DNA from: Eubacterium sp.
GTDB lineage: Bacteria > Bacillota > Clostridia > Lachnospirales > Lachnospiraceae
Direction: 5' to 3'
DNA: 35,297 bases
Assembly: GCA_016292095.1 (NCBI GenBank)
Contig: JAEFAB010000071.1
Location: 1-35,297 of the forward strand
Every line of letters starts with the position of its first letter. The stretch's first letter is position 1. The notes beneath the pieces are model-generated. The model saw only the letters and a program-made list of their open reading frames with translations, had not been told where the DNA came from and searched no databases. Positions 16,159 to 23,110 of the stretch are shown one piece after another. The position numbers were made by a program, and so were the translations under genes.

Positions 16159-17868
16159 TTAGTCCAATCTATCCCAAATTCCGGTGCATAATACCGTCAT
16201 ATCATCTTTGGGAATTCCATCAGTCACTTCCAGGGCACGGGAAAGAATCCGAAATGCCATTTCTCTGGGATTTAAGGTGTCGATATCCATAATAATTCTC
16301 CCCATATATTCCTCTTTATCTTCACATTGCAACGCCTCAACAATCCCATCGGAAATCATAATCACAAAGTCTCCATCGTACAGCTTCTTTGTAATGGTCT
16401 CCATATCCACATTTTCCATAACCCCTAACGGCAAGGAAGTGGACTTAATGCATTCCACCCAGTTTCCCCGTTTAATATAAGTGCACGCCGCACCCATTTT
16501 CAAAAATTGACAGATTCCGGAGTATCGGTCAATCAATGCCATGTCTAAAGCTGCCGGTTCCTGCCACTGATTTCCCGAAAGCATCACGGAATTGATGAGC
16601 TTCAGCGCTGTCGATTCATTGAATCCGCTGTTTAGCAGCTGTTCCAACAAGTCAATCACCATCTCACTGTAATTTTTTGCCTGTTCTCCCGAACCCATTC
16701 CGTCGCAAATGCTCATAAATGTTTGACCGTTATCCATTTCCACATACGTATAATCATCCCCGGAAACCTTCTCCTGACTTCTGGCCCTTCGAACACTTCC
16801 ATTAACCGTGTGGAAATTGACGTCTTCATAGAAAACATACTCTCTGTAATGCTCTGTTACCTCCGGCAATGTTTCTTTCGCACTGCGAATCGGTTTTGCC
16901 AAGGCTCTTGCCAAAGTCTTCTCCATCGTCTCCGTCTTAATTTCCACGTTTTTGTTCTTTTTTGCCCACAATCGGATTTCCACTCGGTCTTTATGGTTCG
17001 TCCGCAAAATAATTTTCTTTGAAAGAATCTTTCGTTCTTTCAACAGCTTCTTCAGATGATCTTCCATTCCCCACAACGTTTTTTTAACGTTCTCCGACTG
17101 CTTGATAAAATGTTCCATCATCCCGGCCATCTCGTTTAACTGAATTGCCATTGCTTCCCGGGTTTCCAGCATTTTATTGTACCAAAGGTAATTCAGTTTC
17201 ATCCGTTCCATATATTGAACCTGCCCGTTCTCGCAGCCGAAACAAAGATTGTCCTGCAGTTCCCTTTCCACCATATTATCGATTGCCTGGGGCTGACTGT
17301 TTTCCACACAAGACAAGCCTCTGATTTTTGTTGCCATCTTTTTGAAAGCAGAAGAAGCACGAAGCATTTCCTCTCCCCGTTCCAGCTGAATTCGCTTCCA
17401 TTCCTTGGCAGCGCTGGCACGAAGCGGCATATATGTCATAAACTTTTCTACGAAATAAGTAAAAATTACCGTAGTGGACCATTCCAGTAAAATCATGGGA
17501 ACAATTAATACTAATTGTTCCATTCTCCTCCCATTCATCAGCCAGTCCATCCCTTCCATTGCCATAGCAAAAGGAAGGACGATAAAAGAATACAGAAAAT
17601 AATGGAAGGATTTCGCCCGGTTTCGGTATGCCGAAAGAAACGGATAAAAGGAAATCATAAAGATTCCGTATTTCATGGTAAGCAAAACCCCTCCGCTAAT
17701 GTACAGTAAATAAATCATCATTGGTAGCGCCAGCATAGGTAACACATTCAATGTACACAAGGCGGAGAACCAGCCGATTGCAAAGGGATGGTATCCTCTC
17801 AACGGTATAAAACACAGCACTCCTGCTATCATTAGTAAAAAGAATTGCTTCAAAAATTTCTGTCGCAT
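16159..17868 (-). CDS. spoIIE: Stage II sporulation protein E (SpoIIE), short form
   Basis: SpoIIE is a septal PP2C-type phosphatase that dephosphorylates SpoIIAA and so releases sigma F in the forespore. This protein has 569 residues, against about 800 or more in Bacillus. The missing part is mostly N-terminal: only about five hydrophobic segments are seen in residues 1-145, where Bacillus has ten. The middle region (about 155-340) has the Cys-containing LCFGCEN. The C-terminal phosphatase domain shows CDGMGSGEQA (388-397), VIMISDGIVEAL and DDMTVL (555-560), which hold the metal-binding aspartates. Position between divIC and tilS matches the conserved gene order. AACAGGAGGAAGAT precedes the ATG. 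The upstream region has Spo0A-like boxes. Confidence 0.92.
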   Translation of the reverse strand: MRQKFLKQFFLLMIAGVLCFIPLRGYHPFAIGWFSALCTLNVLPMLALPMMIYLLYISGGVLLTMKYGIFMISFYPFLSAYRNRAKSFHYFLYSFIVLPFAMAMEGMDWLMNGRRMEQLVLIVPMILLEWSTTVIFTYFVEKFMTYMPLRASAAKEWKRIQLERGEEMLRASSAFKKMATKIRGLSCVENSQPQAIDNMVERELQDNLCFGCENGQVQYMERMKLNYLWYNKMLETREAMAIQLNEMAGMMEHFIKQSENVKKTLWGMEDHLKKLLKERKILSKKIILRTNHKDRVEIRLWAKKNKNVEIKTETMEKTLARALAKPIRSAKETLPEVTEHYREYVFYEDVNFHTVNGSVRRARSQEKVSGDDYTYVEMDNGQTFMSICDGMGSGEQAKNYSEMVIDLLEQLLNSGFNESTALKLINSVMLSGNQWQEPAALDMALIDRYSGICQFLKMGAACTYIKRGNWVECIKSTSLPLGVMENVDMETITKKLYDGDFVIMISDGIVEALQCEDKEEYMGRIIMDIDTLNPREMAFRILSRALEVTDGIPKDDMTVLCTGIWDRLD

Positions 17869-17897
17869 ATCTTCCTCCTGTTCTTTGATTTTCCCGT

Positions 17898-17963
17898 AGT
17901 ATACCCTTTGCGGAGAAATTATTTTGTCGCTTTTTTACCTTCATTTTCCTAGAGTTTTCGACA
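17898..17963 (-). promoter_or_regulatory. spoIIE promoter with Spo0A-box-like sites
   Basis: On the minus strand TGTCGAA (17963-17957) is an exact core Spo0A box. A second site, read TTGTCGC on the plus strand at 17924-17930, overlaps GCGACA (17930-17925), which is 21 bases before TATACT (17903-17898). In Bacillus subtilis spoIIE is a sigma-A promoter with a 21-base spacer activated by phosphorylated Spo0A, so the same architecture appears conserved. Confidence 0.6.
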
Positions 17964-17993
17964 CGAATTCAGTTTAAGATATCAAAAAACCTG

Positions 17994-18038
17994 AAAAAAA
18001 TAGGATAGAGCCTCTCTTCCGAGAAACTCTATCCTATC
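17994..18038 (-). terminator. Terminator of the divIC unit
   Basis: On the minus strand the stem formed by 18037-18027 and 18010-18000 is followed by a T-run of seven. The 5' arm includes the divIC stop codon. Confidence 0.85.
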
Positions 18039-18444
18039 TGTCTGCTTTAAATATAATTTCGTTTGGATACAGCAAGCCAAGTCTTCTTGCCATTTCCTCA
18101 ACATATTCATCTGTTTTAACGTAAGCCTCTTTATCCTTTAATTCCTGAGACAATTCCAGTTCAGCCTGATACTGCTCCTGTAATTTGCTTTCCTGTTCCT
18201 TTAATTCTCTTAACGTACTGTATTTCTGAATCATTTGAATCCCCAGTACGAGACAAAACAGAAATGCCACAATACTAACAGATAAAATCATCCGTCGGTT
18301 TTTTATTCGTTTTCGACGAATCTCATCCAATCGTCTCGTGGATGTACGCCGCTCCTGAGGTACCGGTCGTCTCACTTCTCTGCTTCCCTGTGGTCGATCC
18401 GATCTCCTGACTCTTCCTCTATTATCAGATGTCATTTTTTCCAC
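18034..18444 (-). CDS. divIC: Septum formation initiator DivIC/FtsL family protein
   Basis: The 136-residue bitopic protein has a long basic cytoplasmic N-terminus (1-50, rich in Arg), one membrane segment (about 52-72, ILSVSIVAFLFCLVLGIQMI) and a coiled coil (about 73-110, LRELKEQESKLQEQYQAELE). A short C-terminal domain ends in EEMARRLGLLYPNEIIF, typical of the DivIC/FtsB family. It acts in the divisome with FtsL and DivIB. Its start overlaps the end of yabQ by 20 bases, and it lies between yabQ and spoIIE as in Bacillus. The basic N-terminus is longer than usual. Confidence 0.88.
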   Translation of the reverse strand: MEKMTSDNRGRVRRSDRPQGSREVRRPVPQERRTSTRRLDEIRRKRIKNRRMILSVSIVAFLFCLVLGIQMIQKYSTLRELKEQESKLQEQYQAELELSQELKDKEAYVKTDEYVEEMARRLGLLYPNEIIFKADR

Positions 18445-18859
18445 CTTTATATCTTCTTCGTTTCACCCTAAAATGTTTTTTCAACGCTCTAACTATCAGT
18501 GTAAATCCATTCCCTATTTTTTTCAATGGTTTTAGCACAATTAACATGAATCTCTTAATGATTTTTGAACCCCATGCAACAAAATGTCTGCCCACAATCC
18601 ATTCAAACAAAATCATGGAGATTGCCGCTGCTCCCACACCATAATAGCGTGGACTTCCATAATTGTACCGTAAGAACATATGAAACAGATAAATGGATGC
18701 TGCGGTCCAAAAAACCACGTCTTCTAAAATACTGCGAATCGGAGAAGCTTTTTTAATCCTCCTTCCGATGCGAATCACATCATAACACATCCCCAGCACC
18801 ATTCCGGAATAAATACTGATGAGAACCAACTGGGTTTCCTGTGCAATCTGCCCCTCCAT
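18425..18859 (-). CDS. yabQ: Spore cortex biosynthesis protein YabQ
   Basis: The 144-residue membrane protein has about three hydrophobic segments in residues 8-90 and a strongly basic C-terminus ending in HFRVKRRRYKGG. The early motif SIYSGMVLGMCYDVIRIGRR matches the YabQ family. In Bacillus it is a sigma-E-dependent protein of the outer forespore membrane needed for cortex formation. Its ATG overlaps the yabP stop by one base (TGATG), so translation is coupled. Confidence 0.87.
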   Translation of the reverse strand: MEGQIAQETQLVLISIYSGMVLGMCYDVIRIGRRIKKASPIRSILEDVVFWTAASIYLFHMFLRYNYGSPRYYGVGAAAISMILFEWIVGRHFVAWGSKIIKRFMLIVLKPLKKIGNGFTLIVRALKKHFRVKRRRYKGGKNDI

Positions 18860-19140
18860 CAGCGAAACGCCCTCTTAAGGAAAGATTTTCCCTTCTGTCT
18901 GTAGTTCTTCAACTCCGAGTACTGTAAACTATCCACCATACCCTCAATTTGAAATTCCCCGTTATCTAAACGAACTTTCTGAACTTTCAGTGTATTTCCC
19001 CTGATTTCCAGCATTCCCATGGTAGTTTCCAGCAAAATATGCTTTTCATCAAAAGATATCACGTCCGAAACTCCGGCAAGTTCCAGATACTTTCGTTGTT
19101 CCAGGCACAGTTTGTGAGATGCGTTCCCTTCCTGTTCCAT
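18859..19140 (-). CDS. yabP: Sporulation protein YabP
   Basis: The 93-residue soluble protein has the YabP/YqfC core: LELAGVSDVISFDEKHILLETTMGMLEIRG, then LKVQKVRLDNGEFQIEG and a C-terminal YSE. In Bacillus it is made in the mother cell under sigma E. The start at 19140 is chosen because GGGGAG lies just upstream; an in-frame ATG at 19170 adds ten residues and has no RBS. A sigma-E-like -10 (CATAGAAT) occurs just before 19170, without a clear -35. Confidence 0.86.
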   Translation of the reverse strand: MEQEGNASHKLCLEQRKYLELAGVSDVISFDEKHILLETTMGMLEIRGNTLKVQKVRLDNGEFQIEGMVDSLQYSELKNYRQKGKSFLKRAFR

Positions 19141-19182
19141 TTTCTTCTCCCCAAAATACCTTTGGTTCATTCTATGCCATAC

Positions 19183-19428
19183 TTACTGACTTAAGTCCTC
19201 ATACATTTCTGCTGCCGCTTCTTTTTTTACCGTTTCATTCAAATTCAACACTTTTACCTTTACGGTACGCTGTCCGAACTGAATCTCAATAATATCATTT
19301 ACTTTAACATCATAAGATGCCTTTACTACATTTCCGTTTACCAGAACTCTTCCCGCATCACAAGCCTCATTAGCCACGGTTCTTCTTTTAATAATACGGG
19401 ACACCTTTAAATACTTGTCAATTCTCAT
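19183..19428 (-). CDS. rqcP: S4-domain RNA-binding protein RqcP (YabO)
   Basis: The 81-residue protein is an S4 domain: [26 protein letters not shown] is followed by [26 protein letters not shown]. In Bacillus RqcP binds the 50S subunit with RqcH and supports alanine-tail synthesis on stalled peptides. Its position upstream of yabP is conserved. It lies about 25 bases after the hup terminator, with no obvious promoter of its own. Confidence 0.9.
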   Translation of the reverse strand: MRIDKYLKVSRIIKRRTVANEACDAGRVLVNGNVVKASYDVKVNDIIEIQFGQRTVKVKVLNLNETVKKEAAAEMYEDLSQ

Positions 19429-19453
19429 ACCTTCTCCTGCTTTCTATCTCATA

Positions 19454-19488
19454 ATAAAAAAGAACTGTCACAGAAGTAACAGTTCTTT
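19454..19488 (-). terminator. Terminator of hup
   Basis: Arms 19479-19487 and 19460-19468 (AAGAACTGT and its complement) are followed on the minus strand by a T-run. It ends the monocistronic HU gene. Confidence 0.85.
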
Positions 19489-19521
19489 AATTCTCATTTC
19501 ATCAAAACGATTTACTATAAA

Positions 19522-19794
19522 TTAGTTTAAAGCTTTCTTTAATCCAGCACCAGCTTTGAACTTAGGTACGTTAGCTGCTGCAATAGTGATTTTTTCCTTT
19601 GTAGCAGGATTAACACCCTGACGTTCAGGTCTAGCAACTGATTCGAATGTTCCGAATCCAACTAAAGAAATCTTTTCACCCTTCTTTAACTGTTCTTCAA
19701 CTACTGTTGCGAATGCTTTCACTGCCTTATCAGCATCAGCCTTAGTAATTCCAGCTTCTTCAGCGATAGCTGCTACGAATTCTGTCTTGTTCAT
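19522..19794 (-). CDS. hup: DNA-binding protein HU
   Basis: HU is the abundant histone-like dimer that bends and compacts DNA. The 90-residue protein is full length: MNKTEFVAAIAEEAGITKADADKAVKAF, then ISLVGFGTFESVARPERQGVNPATKEKITI with the DNA-intercalating arm, and KFKAGAGLKKALN at the end. It has a near-consensus promoter, a strong RBS (AAGGAGG) and its own terminator, consistent with high expression. Confidence 0.97.
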   Translation of the reverse strand: MNKTEFVAAIAEEAGITKADADKAVKAFATVVEEQLKKGEKISLVGFGTFESVARPERQGVNPATKEKITIAAANVPKFKAGAGLKKALN

Positions 19795-19850
19795 TATAAT
19801 ATCCTCCTTATTATCTTCACGATACTTCTTTCCTCGCGTATCTATATAAA

Positions 19851-19879
19851 TTTATACTCTATTTACCAATGTTTGTCAA
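19851..19879 (-). promoter_or_regulatory. Promoter of hup
   Basis: TTGACA (19879-19874), a 17-base spacer and TATAAA (19856-19851) on the minus strand give a strong sigma-A promoter, with a leader of about 50 bases. The weak hairpin after spoVT (AGGGCT/AGCCCT, 19899-19912) lies just upstream. Confidence 0.82.
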
Positions 19880-19904
19880 GGAAAAATGGCTGTTTTAAAG
19901 GGCT

Positions 19905-20453
19905 TTAGCCCTCCATTTGCCGCCCTAAAAACGAAGCTGCCACACCTGCCAATTTTTGTTCTGTCACATCGACTGATTGCTGTTCTTCCTTGGCTAAAAT
20001 TGCGACACTTCCTATCACATCTCCCTCACAAATAATTGGGTAAATTACCTGCCCTCCTTTTGGAATTTCTTCTCCTTCGGTTATGACAATTCCCTTCGTT
20101 GTTCCATCCGCTGTGGAAAGGACATCTCGATCCTCCATAAGTTTTTCCAACTCTGTACTGATATCTTTCCCCAGCAGACTCTTTTTTGCTCCGCCCGCCA
20201 CGGCAATAATCTGATCTCTGTCGCTGATAATAATCTTGTATCCTGAAATTTGGGCAAGGCTCTCTGCATACTGCTTTGCAAAAGTTTCAATTTCACCAAT
20301 GGGCGAATACTTTTTCAAAATAATCTCTCCCTGATGATTGGTATATATTTCCATGGGGTCCCCTTCCCGTACCCGCAAAGTTCGTCGAATTTCTTTTGGA
20401 ACCACAATTCTTCCCAAATCATCAATTCTTCGCACAATTCCTGTTGCTTTCAT
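19905..20453 (-). CDS. spoVT: Stage V sporulation protein T (AbrB-type regulator)
   Basis: SpoVT is a forespore regulator of sigma-G genes. The 182-residue protein has an N-terminal AbrB swapped-hairpin domain (MKATGIVRRIDDLGRIVVPKEIRRTLRVREGDPMEIY, quoted here in parts: residues 1-42). A C-terminal GAF-like domain (about 55-178) contains YKIIISDRDQIIAVAGGAKK and GQVIYPIICEGDVIGSVAIL. Length matches Bacillus SpoVT (178). ATGGAGGATGAAA precedes the ATG. No confident sigma-G promoter was found. Confidence 0.93.
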   Translation of the reverse strand: MKATGIVRRIDDLGRIVVPKEIRRTLRVREGDPMEIYTNHQGEIILKKYSPIGEIETFAKQYAESLAQISGYKIIISDRDQIIAVAGGAKKSLLGKDISTELEKLMEDRDVLSTADGTTKGIVITEGEEIPKGGQVIYPIICEGDVIGSVAILAKEEQQSVDVTEQKLAGVAASFLGRQMEG

Positions 20454-20529
20454 TTTTCATCCTCCATATACAACTTAATACTTCTATTATTTGTAAAAAT
20501 TCAGAAAATATAACAAACATTTGCAGGCA

Positions 20530-20564
20530 AAGAAAATCCTGCAATGAACATCGCATTGCAGGAT
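20530..20564 (-). terminator. Terminator of argF
   Basis: Eleven-base arms 20554-20564 and 20537-20547 (ATCCTGCAATG and its complement) are followed on the minus strand by TTTTCTTT. Confidence 0.82.
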
Positions 20565-20574
20565 CTGTTTTTTC

Positions 20575-21573
20575 TTATTCAAATTTTGCACCCATCGTTG
20601 CCGCCACAACAGCTTTAATTGTATGCATTCTGTTTTCTGCTTCATCGAAAACAACCGAATACTTGGATTCAAACACTTCGTCGGTTACTTCCATGCAGTC
20701 CAGACCAAACTTTTCGTAGATTTCTTTTCCAATCTTTGTTTTCAAATCATGGAATGCCGGGAGACAATGCATAAACACAACATTCTCTGCCGCATTATTA
20801 ATTAAATCCATTGTTACACGGTAAGGCATTAAATCATGAATTCGTTCTTCCCATACAGAGTCCGGTTCACCCATGGATACCCAAACGTCTGTGTAAATTG
20901 CGTTTGCTCCTCTGGTAGCGGTCATTGGGTTTTCATCAAACTCAATGGTGGCACCGGTTTCTTTTGCAATTGCCTTACATTCATTCACAAGTTCCTGATT
21001 TGGCCAGTATTTCTTTGGTGCACATGCTACGAAATGCATTCCCATTTTTGCACATCCAACCATGAGAGAATTTCCCATATTGTAACGGGCATCACCCATA
21101 TATACAAACTTCAATCCTTTCAGGTATCCGAACTTTTCATGCAATGTCAGAAAATCCGCAAGAATCTGTGTCGGATGGAATTCATTTGTCAAACCATTCC
21201 ATACCGGAACACCGGCATATTTTCCTAATTCTTCAACGATGGTCTGTTCGAAACCGCGGTATTCGATTCCGTCAAACATTCTTCCCAGAACACGTGCCGT
21301 ATCGGCAATACTTTCCTTCTTTCCAATCTGAGAACCATCCGGATCCAAATATGTAACACCCATGCCAAGATCATGTGCTGCCACTTCAAAAGAGCATCTT
21401 GTACGGGTACTTGTCTTTTCAAAAATAATTGCTATATTTTTTCCTTTTAAAACATCAACCAATTCACCGGCTTTCTTTTTCTTCTTTAAATCAGCTGCCA
21501 ATTCAATCATTCCGCTGATTTCTTCCGGTGTAAAATCCAGTAATTTTAAAAAGTTTTTTCCCTTTAAATCCAT
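20575..21573 (-). CDS. argF: Ornithine carbamoyltransferase
   Basis: The enzyme makes citrulline from ornithine and carbamoyl phosphate, in arginine synthesis or, run backwards, in the arginine deiminase pathway. The 332-residue protein has STRTR (55-59, carbamoyl-phosphate binding), HPTQ (133-136) and MHCLPAFHD with the conserved Cys. It also has the ornithine-binding DVWVSMGE segment. No other arg or arc genes are adjacent, so argF and the catabolic arcB cannot be separated firmly. It starts 21 bases after the upstream membrane-protein gene and is probably co-transcribed with it. Confidence 0.93.
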   Translation of the reverse strand: MDLKGKNFLKLLDFTPEEISGMIELAADLKKKKKAGELVDVLKGKNIAIIFEKTSTRTRCSFEVAAHDLGMGVTYLDPDGSQIGKKESIADTARVLGRMFDGIEYRGFEQTIVEELGKYAGVPVWNGLTNEFHPTQILADFLTLHEKFGYLKGLKFVYMGDARYNMGNSLMVGCAKMGMHFVACAPKKYWPNQELVNECKAIAKETGATIEFDENPMTATRGANAIYTDVWVSMGEPDSVWEERIHDLMPYRVTMDLINNAAENVVFMHCLPAFHDLKTKIGKEIYEKFGLDCMEVTDEVFESKYSVVFDEAENRMHTIKAVVAATMGAKFE

Positions 21574-21594
21574 AATGTTACCTGCCTTTTCTGA

Positions 21595-22395
21595 TTATCC
21601 CTTTAATAAACTATCCAATTTCTTCTGAATGTTGTTTACGTATTCTTCTATCCTAATACTTTTTCCGTTTTTATTCAACCATGGAGCATGGCGAAATCCT
21701 ACCGTTTTGTGCTTTTCCAGCCTTTTTATAAGAAGGTCTCTCTTTTCCATCAGTTCCTTCTGTCGTTCCAGATGGTTATCAGCCAAAGCAATTGCCGAAT
21801 TTCCCATCACATCCTTTAACTGTTCTCCCACTTCGTGAAGTTCTTCTGCCACCAATTCCAGCTGTCCCAAACTCTGTCGGATACCAATCAGCTTCTTCAA
21901 TGTTACCACCATATCAATCAGGAAAACAGTTGTAAAACAGCAAATTGCCACAATTTTCAACACCACATTTCGATTATGAACCAAATGGAATACCAACGGA
22001 TGAAGTAAACGAACTGCAAATACAACGCCTACACCCCAAATAATACTAAAGCGCAAACAGATATATCCACCAATATTAAATCTTCGGTTGGAATAATCCC
22101 ACCATCTCATATGGAATACCTTATCCAGAATCCATCCGCCAATCAATTCAATGGCGGAGCAAATAATTCCACCTACGATCAGCAACACAAAATTATTATT
22201 TAAAAATCCCAGCGTCAAATTTCCCGAAATAACCGACAACATTCCAAATCCGTAAATCGGACAAATCGGTCCGTTTAAAAACCCTCTGTTTTCCGCTTTT
22301 CGGTTTTTTATCGCTACATAAACCACTTCCAGACACCAGCCCAAAAAGCCATATATAAAGAATAAAAGAATTCCGTCTAAAAGAATATTGTACAT
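21595..22395 (-). CDS. CmpB-type putative ABC transporter permease family membrane protein
   Basis: The 266-residue protein has about five membrane segments in the first 170 residues, then a cytoplasmic coiled-coil tail (about 180-265, many Glu, Leu and Lys). The segments FIYGFLGWCLEVVYVAIKNR, GFLNGPICPIYGFG and IELIGGWILDKVF with RWWDYS match the PF06541 (CmpB-like) family common in Firmicutes. The biochemical role of that family is not established. The start at 22395 follows GGGGAGGACGAA; the in-frame ATG at 22449 lies in the promoter -35 and is rejected. It precedes argF and is divergent from lrp. Confidence 0.8.
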   Translation of the reverse strand: MYNILLDGILLFFIYGFLGWCLEVVYVAIKNRKAENRGFLNGPICPIYGFGMLSVISGNLTLGFLNNNFVLLIVGGIICSAIELIGGWILDKVFHMRWWDYSNRRFNIGGYICLRFSIIWGVGVVFAVRLLHPLVFHLVHNRNVVLKIVAICCFTTVFLIDMVVTLKKLIGIRQSLGQLELVAEELHEVGEQLKDVMGNSAIALADNHLERQKELMEKRDLLIKRLEKHKTVGFRHAPWLNKNGKSIRIEEYVNNIQKKLDSLLKG

Positions 22396-22420
22396 TTCGT
22401 CCTCCCCTAATAATGTTCCT

Positions 22421-22449
22421 ATGGTAAAACTTTTTTCATAAAAAATCAA
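22421..22449 (-). promoter_or_regulatory. Promoter of the CmpB-argF unit
   Basis: TTGATT (22449-22444), a 17-base spacer and TACCAT (22426-22421) on the minus strand lie just before the RBS of the CmpB-type gene. The match is moderate. Confidence 0.5.
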
Positions 22450-22478
22450 CTTTTACAGAATATATTACGTTTTATTTT

Positions 22479-22507
22479 TTTACTTATTCTATTTTTTGTG
22501 TTATACT
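22479..22507 (+). promoter_or_regulatory. Promoter of the Lrp/AsnC-type gene
   Basis: TTTACT (22479-22484), a 17-base spacer and TATACT (22502-22507) lead a 100-base, very A/T-rich leader before the ATG. The leader contains two ATTAAG sequences (near 22548 and 22569), which may be regulator contacts. Confidence 0.55.
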
Positions 22508-22612
22508 TATAAAGTATTTACCATAACTTTTTTAAATTTATTAAGTTTTGGTCGAATATATTTTACTTTATTAAGCAAGCGACTGAAAAACAAATAAGAA
22601 AGGAGTACTACT

Positions 22613-23062
22613 ATGAGACATGAATTAGATCATATCGATGAGCAGATCATTAAATTGCTCCATGAGAATGCCAGAATCCCCCTTAAGGCAATTGCCAATC
22701 AGGTATACCTCTCTTCTCCTGCTGTTTCAGCCAGAATTGAGCGTTTGGAAAAAAACGGAATTATTACCGGATACAGTGCCAAACTAAATGCTGCAGAATT
22801 AGGTTACCACATCAAGGCATTTATTAATCTTGAAGTTCATCCGGGACAGAAAAAGGATTTCTATCCTTACATCAAAAGTTGTAATAACGTTGTAGAATGT
22901 AACTGCGTTACCGGAGACTATGCGATGTTAATCGAAGTAATGTTTAAAAGTACGGAAGAATTGGACCACTTCATTGGCGAACTACAGACCTTTGGAAGTA
23001 CCAAGACACAGATTGTTTTCTCTACTTCCGTAGAGCACCGTGGAATTCCGGTTACTGATTAA
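22613..23062 (+). CDS. Lrp/AsnC family transcriptional regulator
   Basis: The 149-residue protein has the typical N-terminal winged helix (LDHIDEQIIKLLHENARIPL, then LSSPAVSARIERLEKNGIITGY, residues 5-54). A C-terminal RAM/effector domain (about 65-140) contains AFINLEVHPG and the VVECNCVTGDYAMLIEV effector-contact region. Such regulators sense amino acids and often control their own gene and neighbours. It is transcribed divergently from the CmpB-argF unit, which makes that unit a plausible target. GAAAGGAG precedes the ATG. Confidence 0.9.
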   Translation: MRHELDHIDEQIIKLLHENARIPLKAIANQVYLSSPAVSARIERLEKNGIITGYSAKLNAAELGYHIKAFINLEVHPGQKKDFYPYIKSCNNVVECNCVTGDYAMLIEVMFKSTEELDHFIGELQTFGSTKTQIVFSTSVEHRGIPVTD

Positions 23063-23065
23063 AAT

Positions 23066-23108
23066 AAAAAACCTGATTATTTAGTATAAACTAAACAATC
23101 AGGTTTTT
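23066..23108. terminator. Bidirectional terminator, lrp-type gene and polysaccharide locus
   Basis: Twelve-base arms 23066-23077 and 23097-23108 (AAAAACCTGATT and its complement) with an inner TTTAG/CTAAA pairing form a strong hairpin with A and T runs on both sides, between convergent genes. Confidence 0.87.
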
Positions 23109-23110
23109 AT

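Noticed and set aside
19146-19182. Sigma-E promoter for yabP
   Set aside because: CATAGAAT resembles a sigma-E -10, but no matching -35 was found at the proper distance.
22508-22612. Riboswitch or T-box in the lrp-type leader
   Set aside because: The leader is A/T-rich with no stable stems, T-box sequence or terminator.
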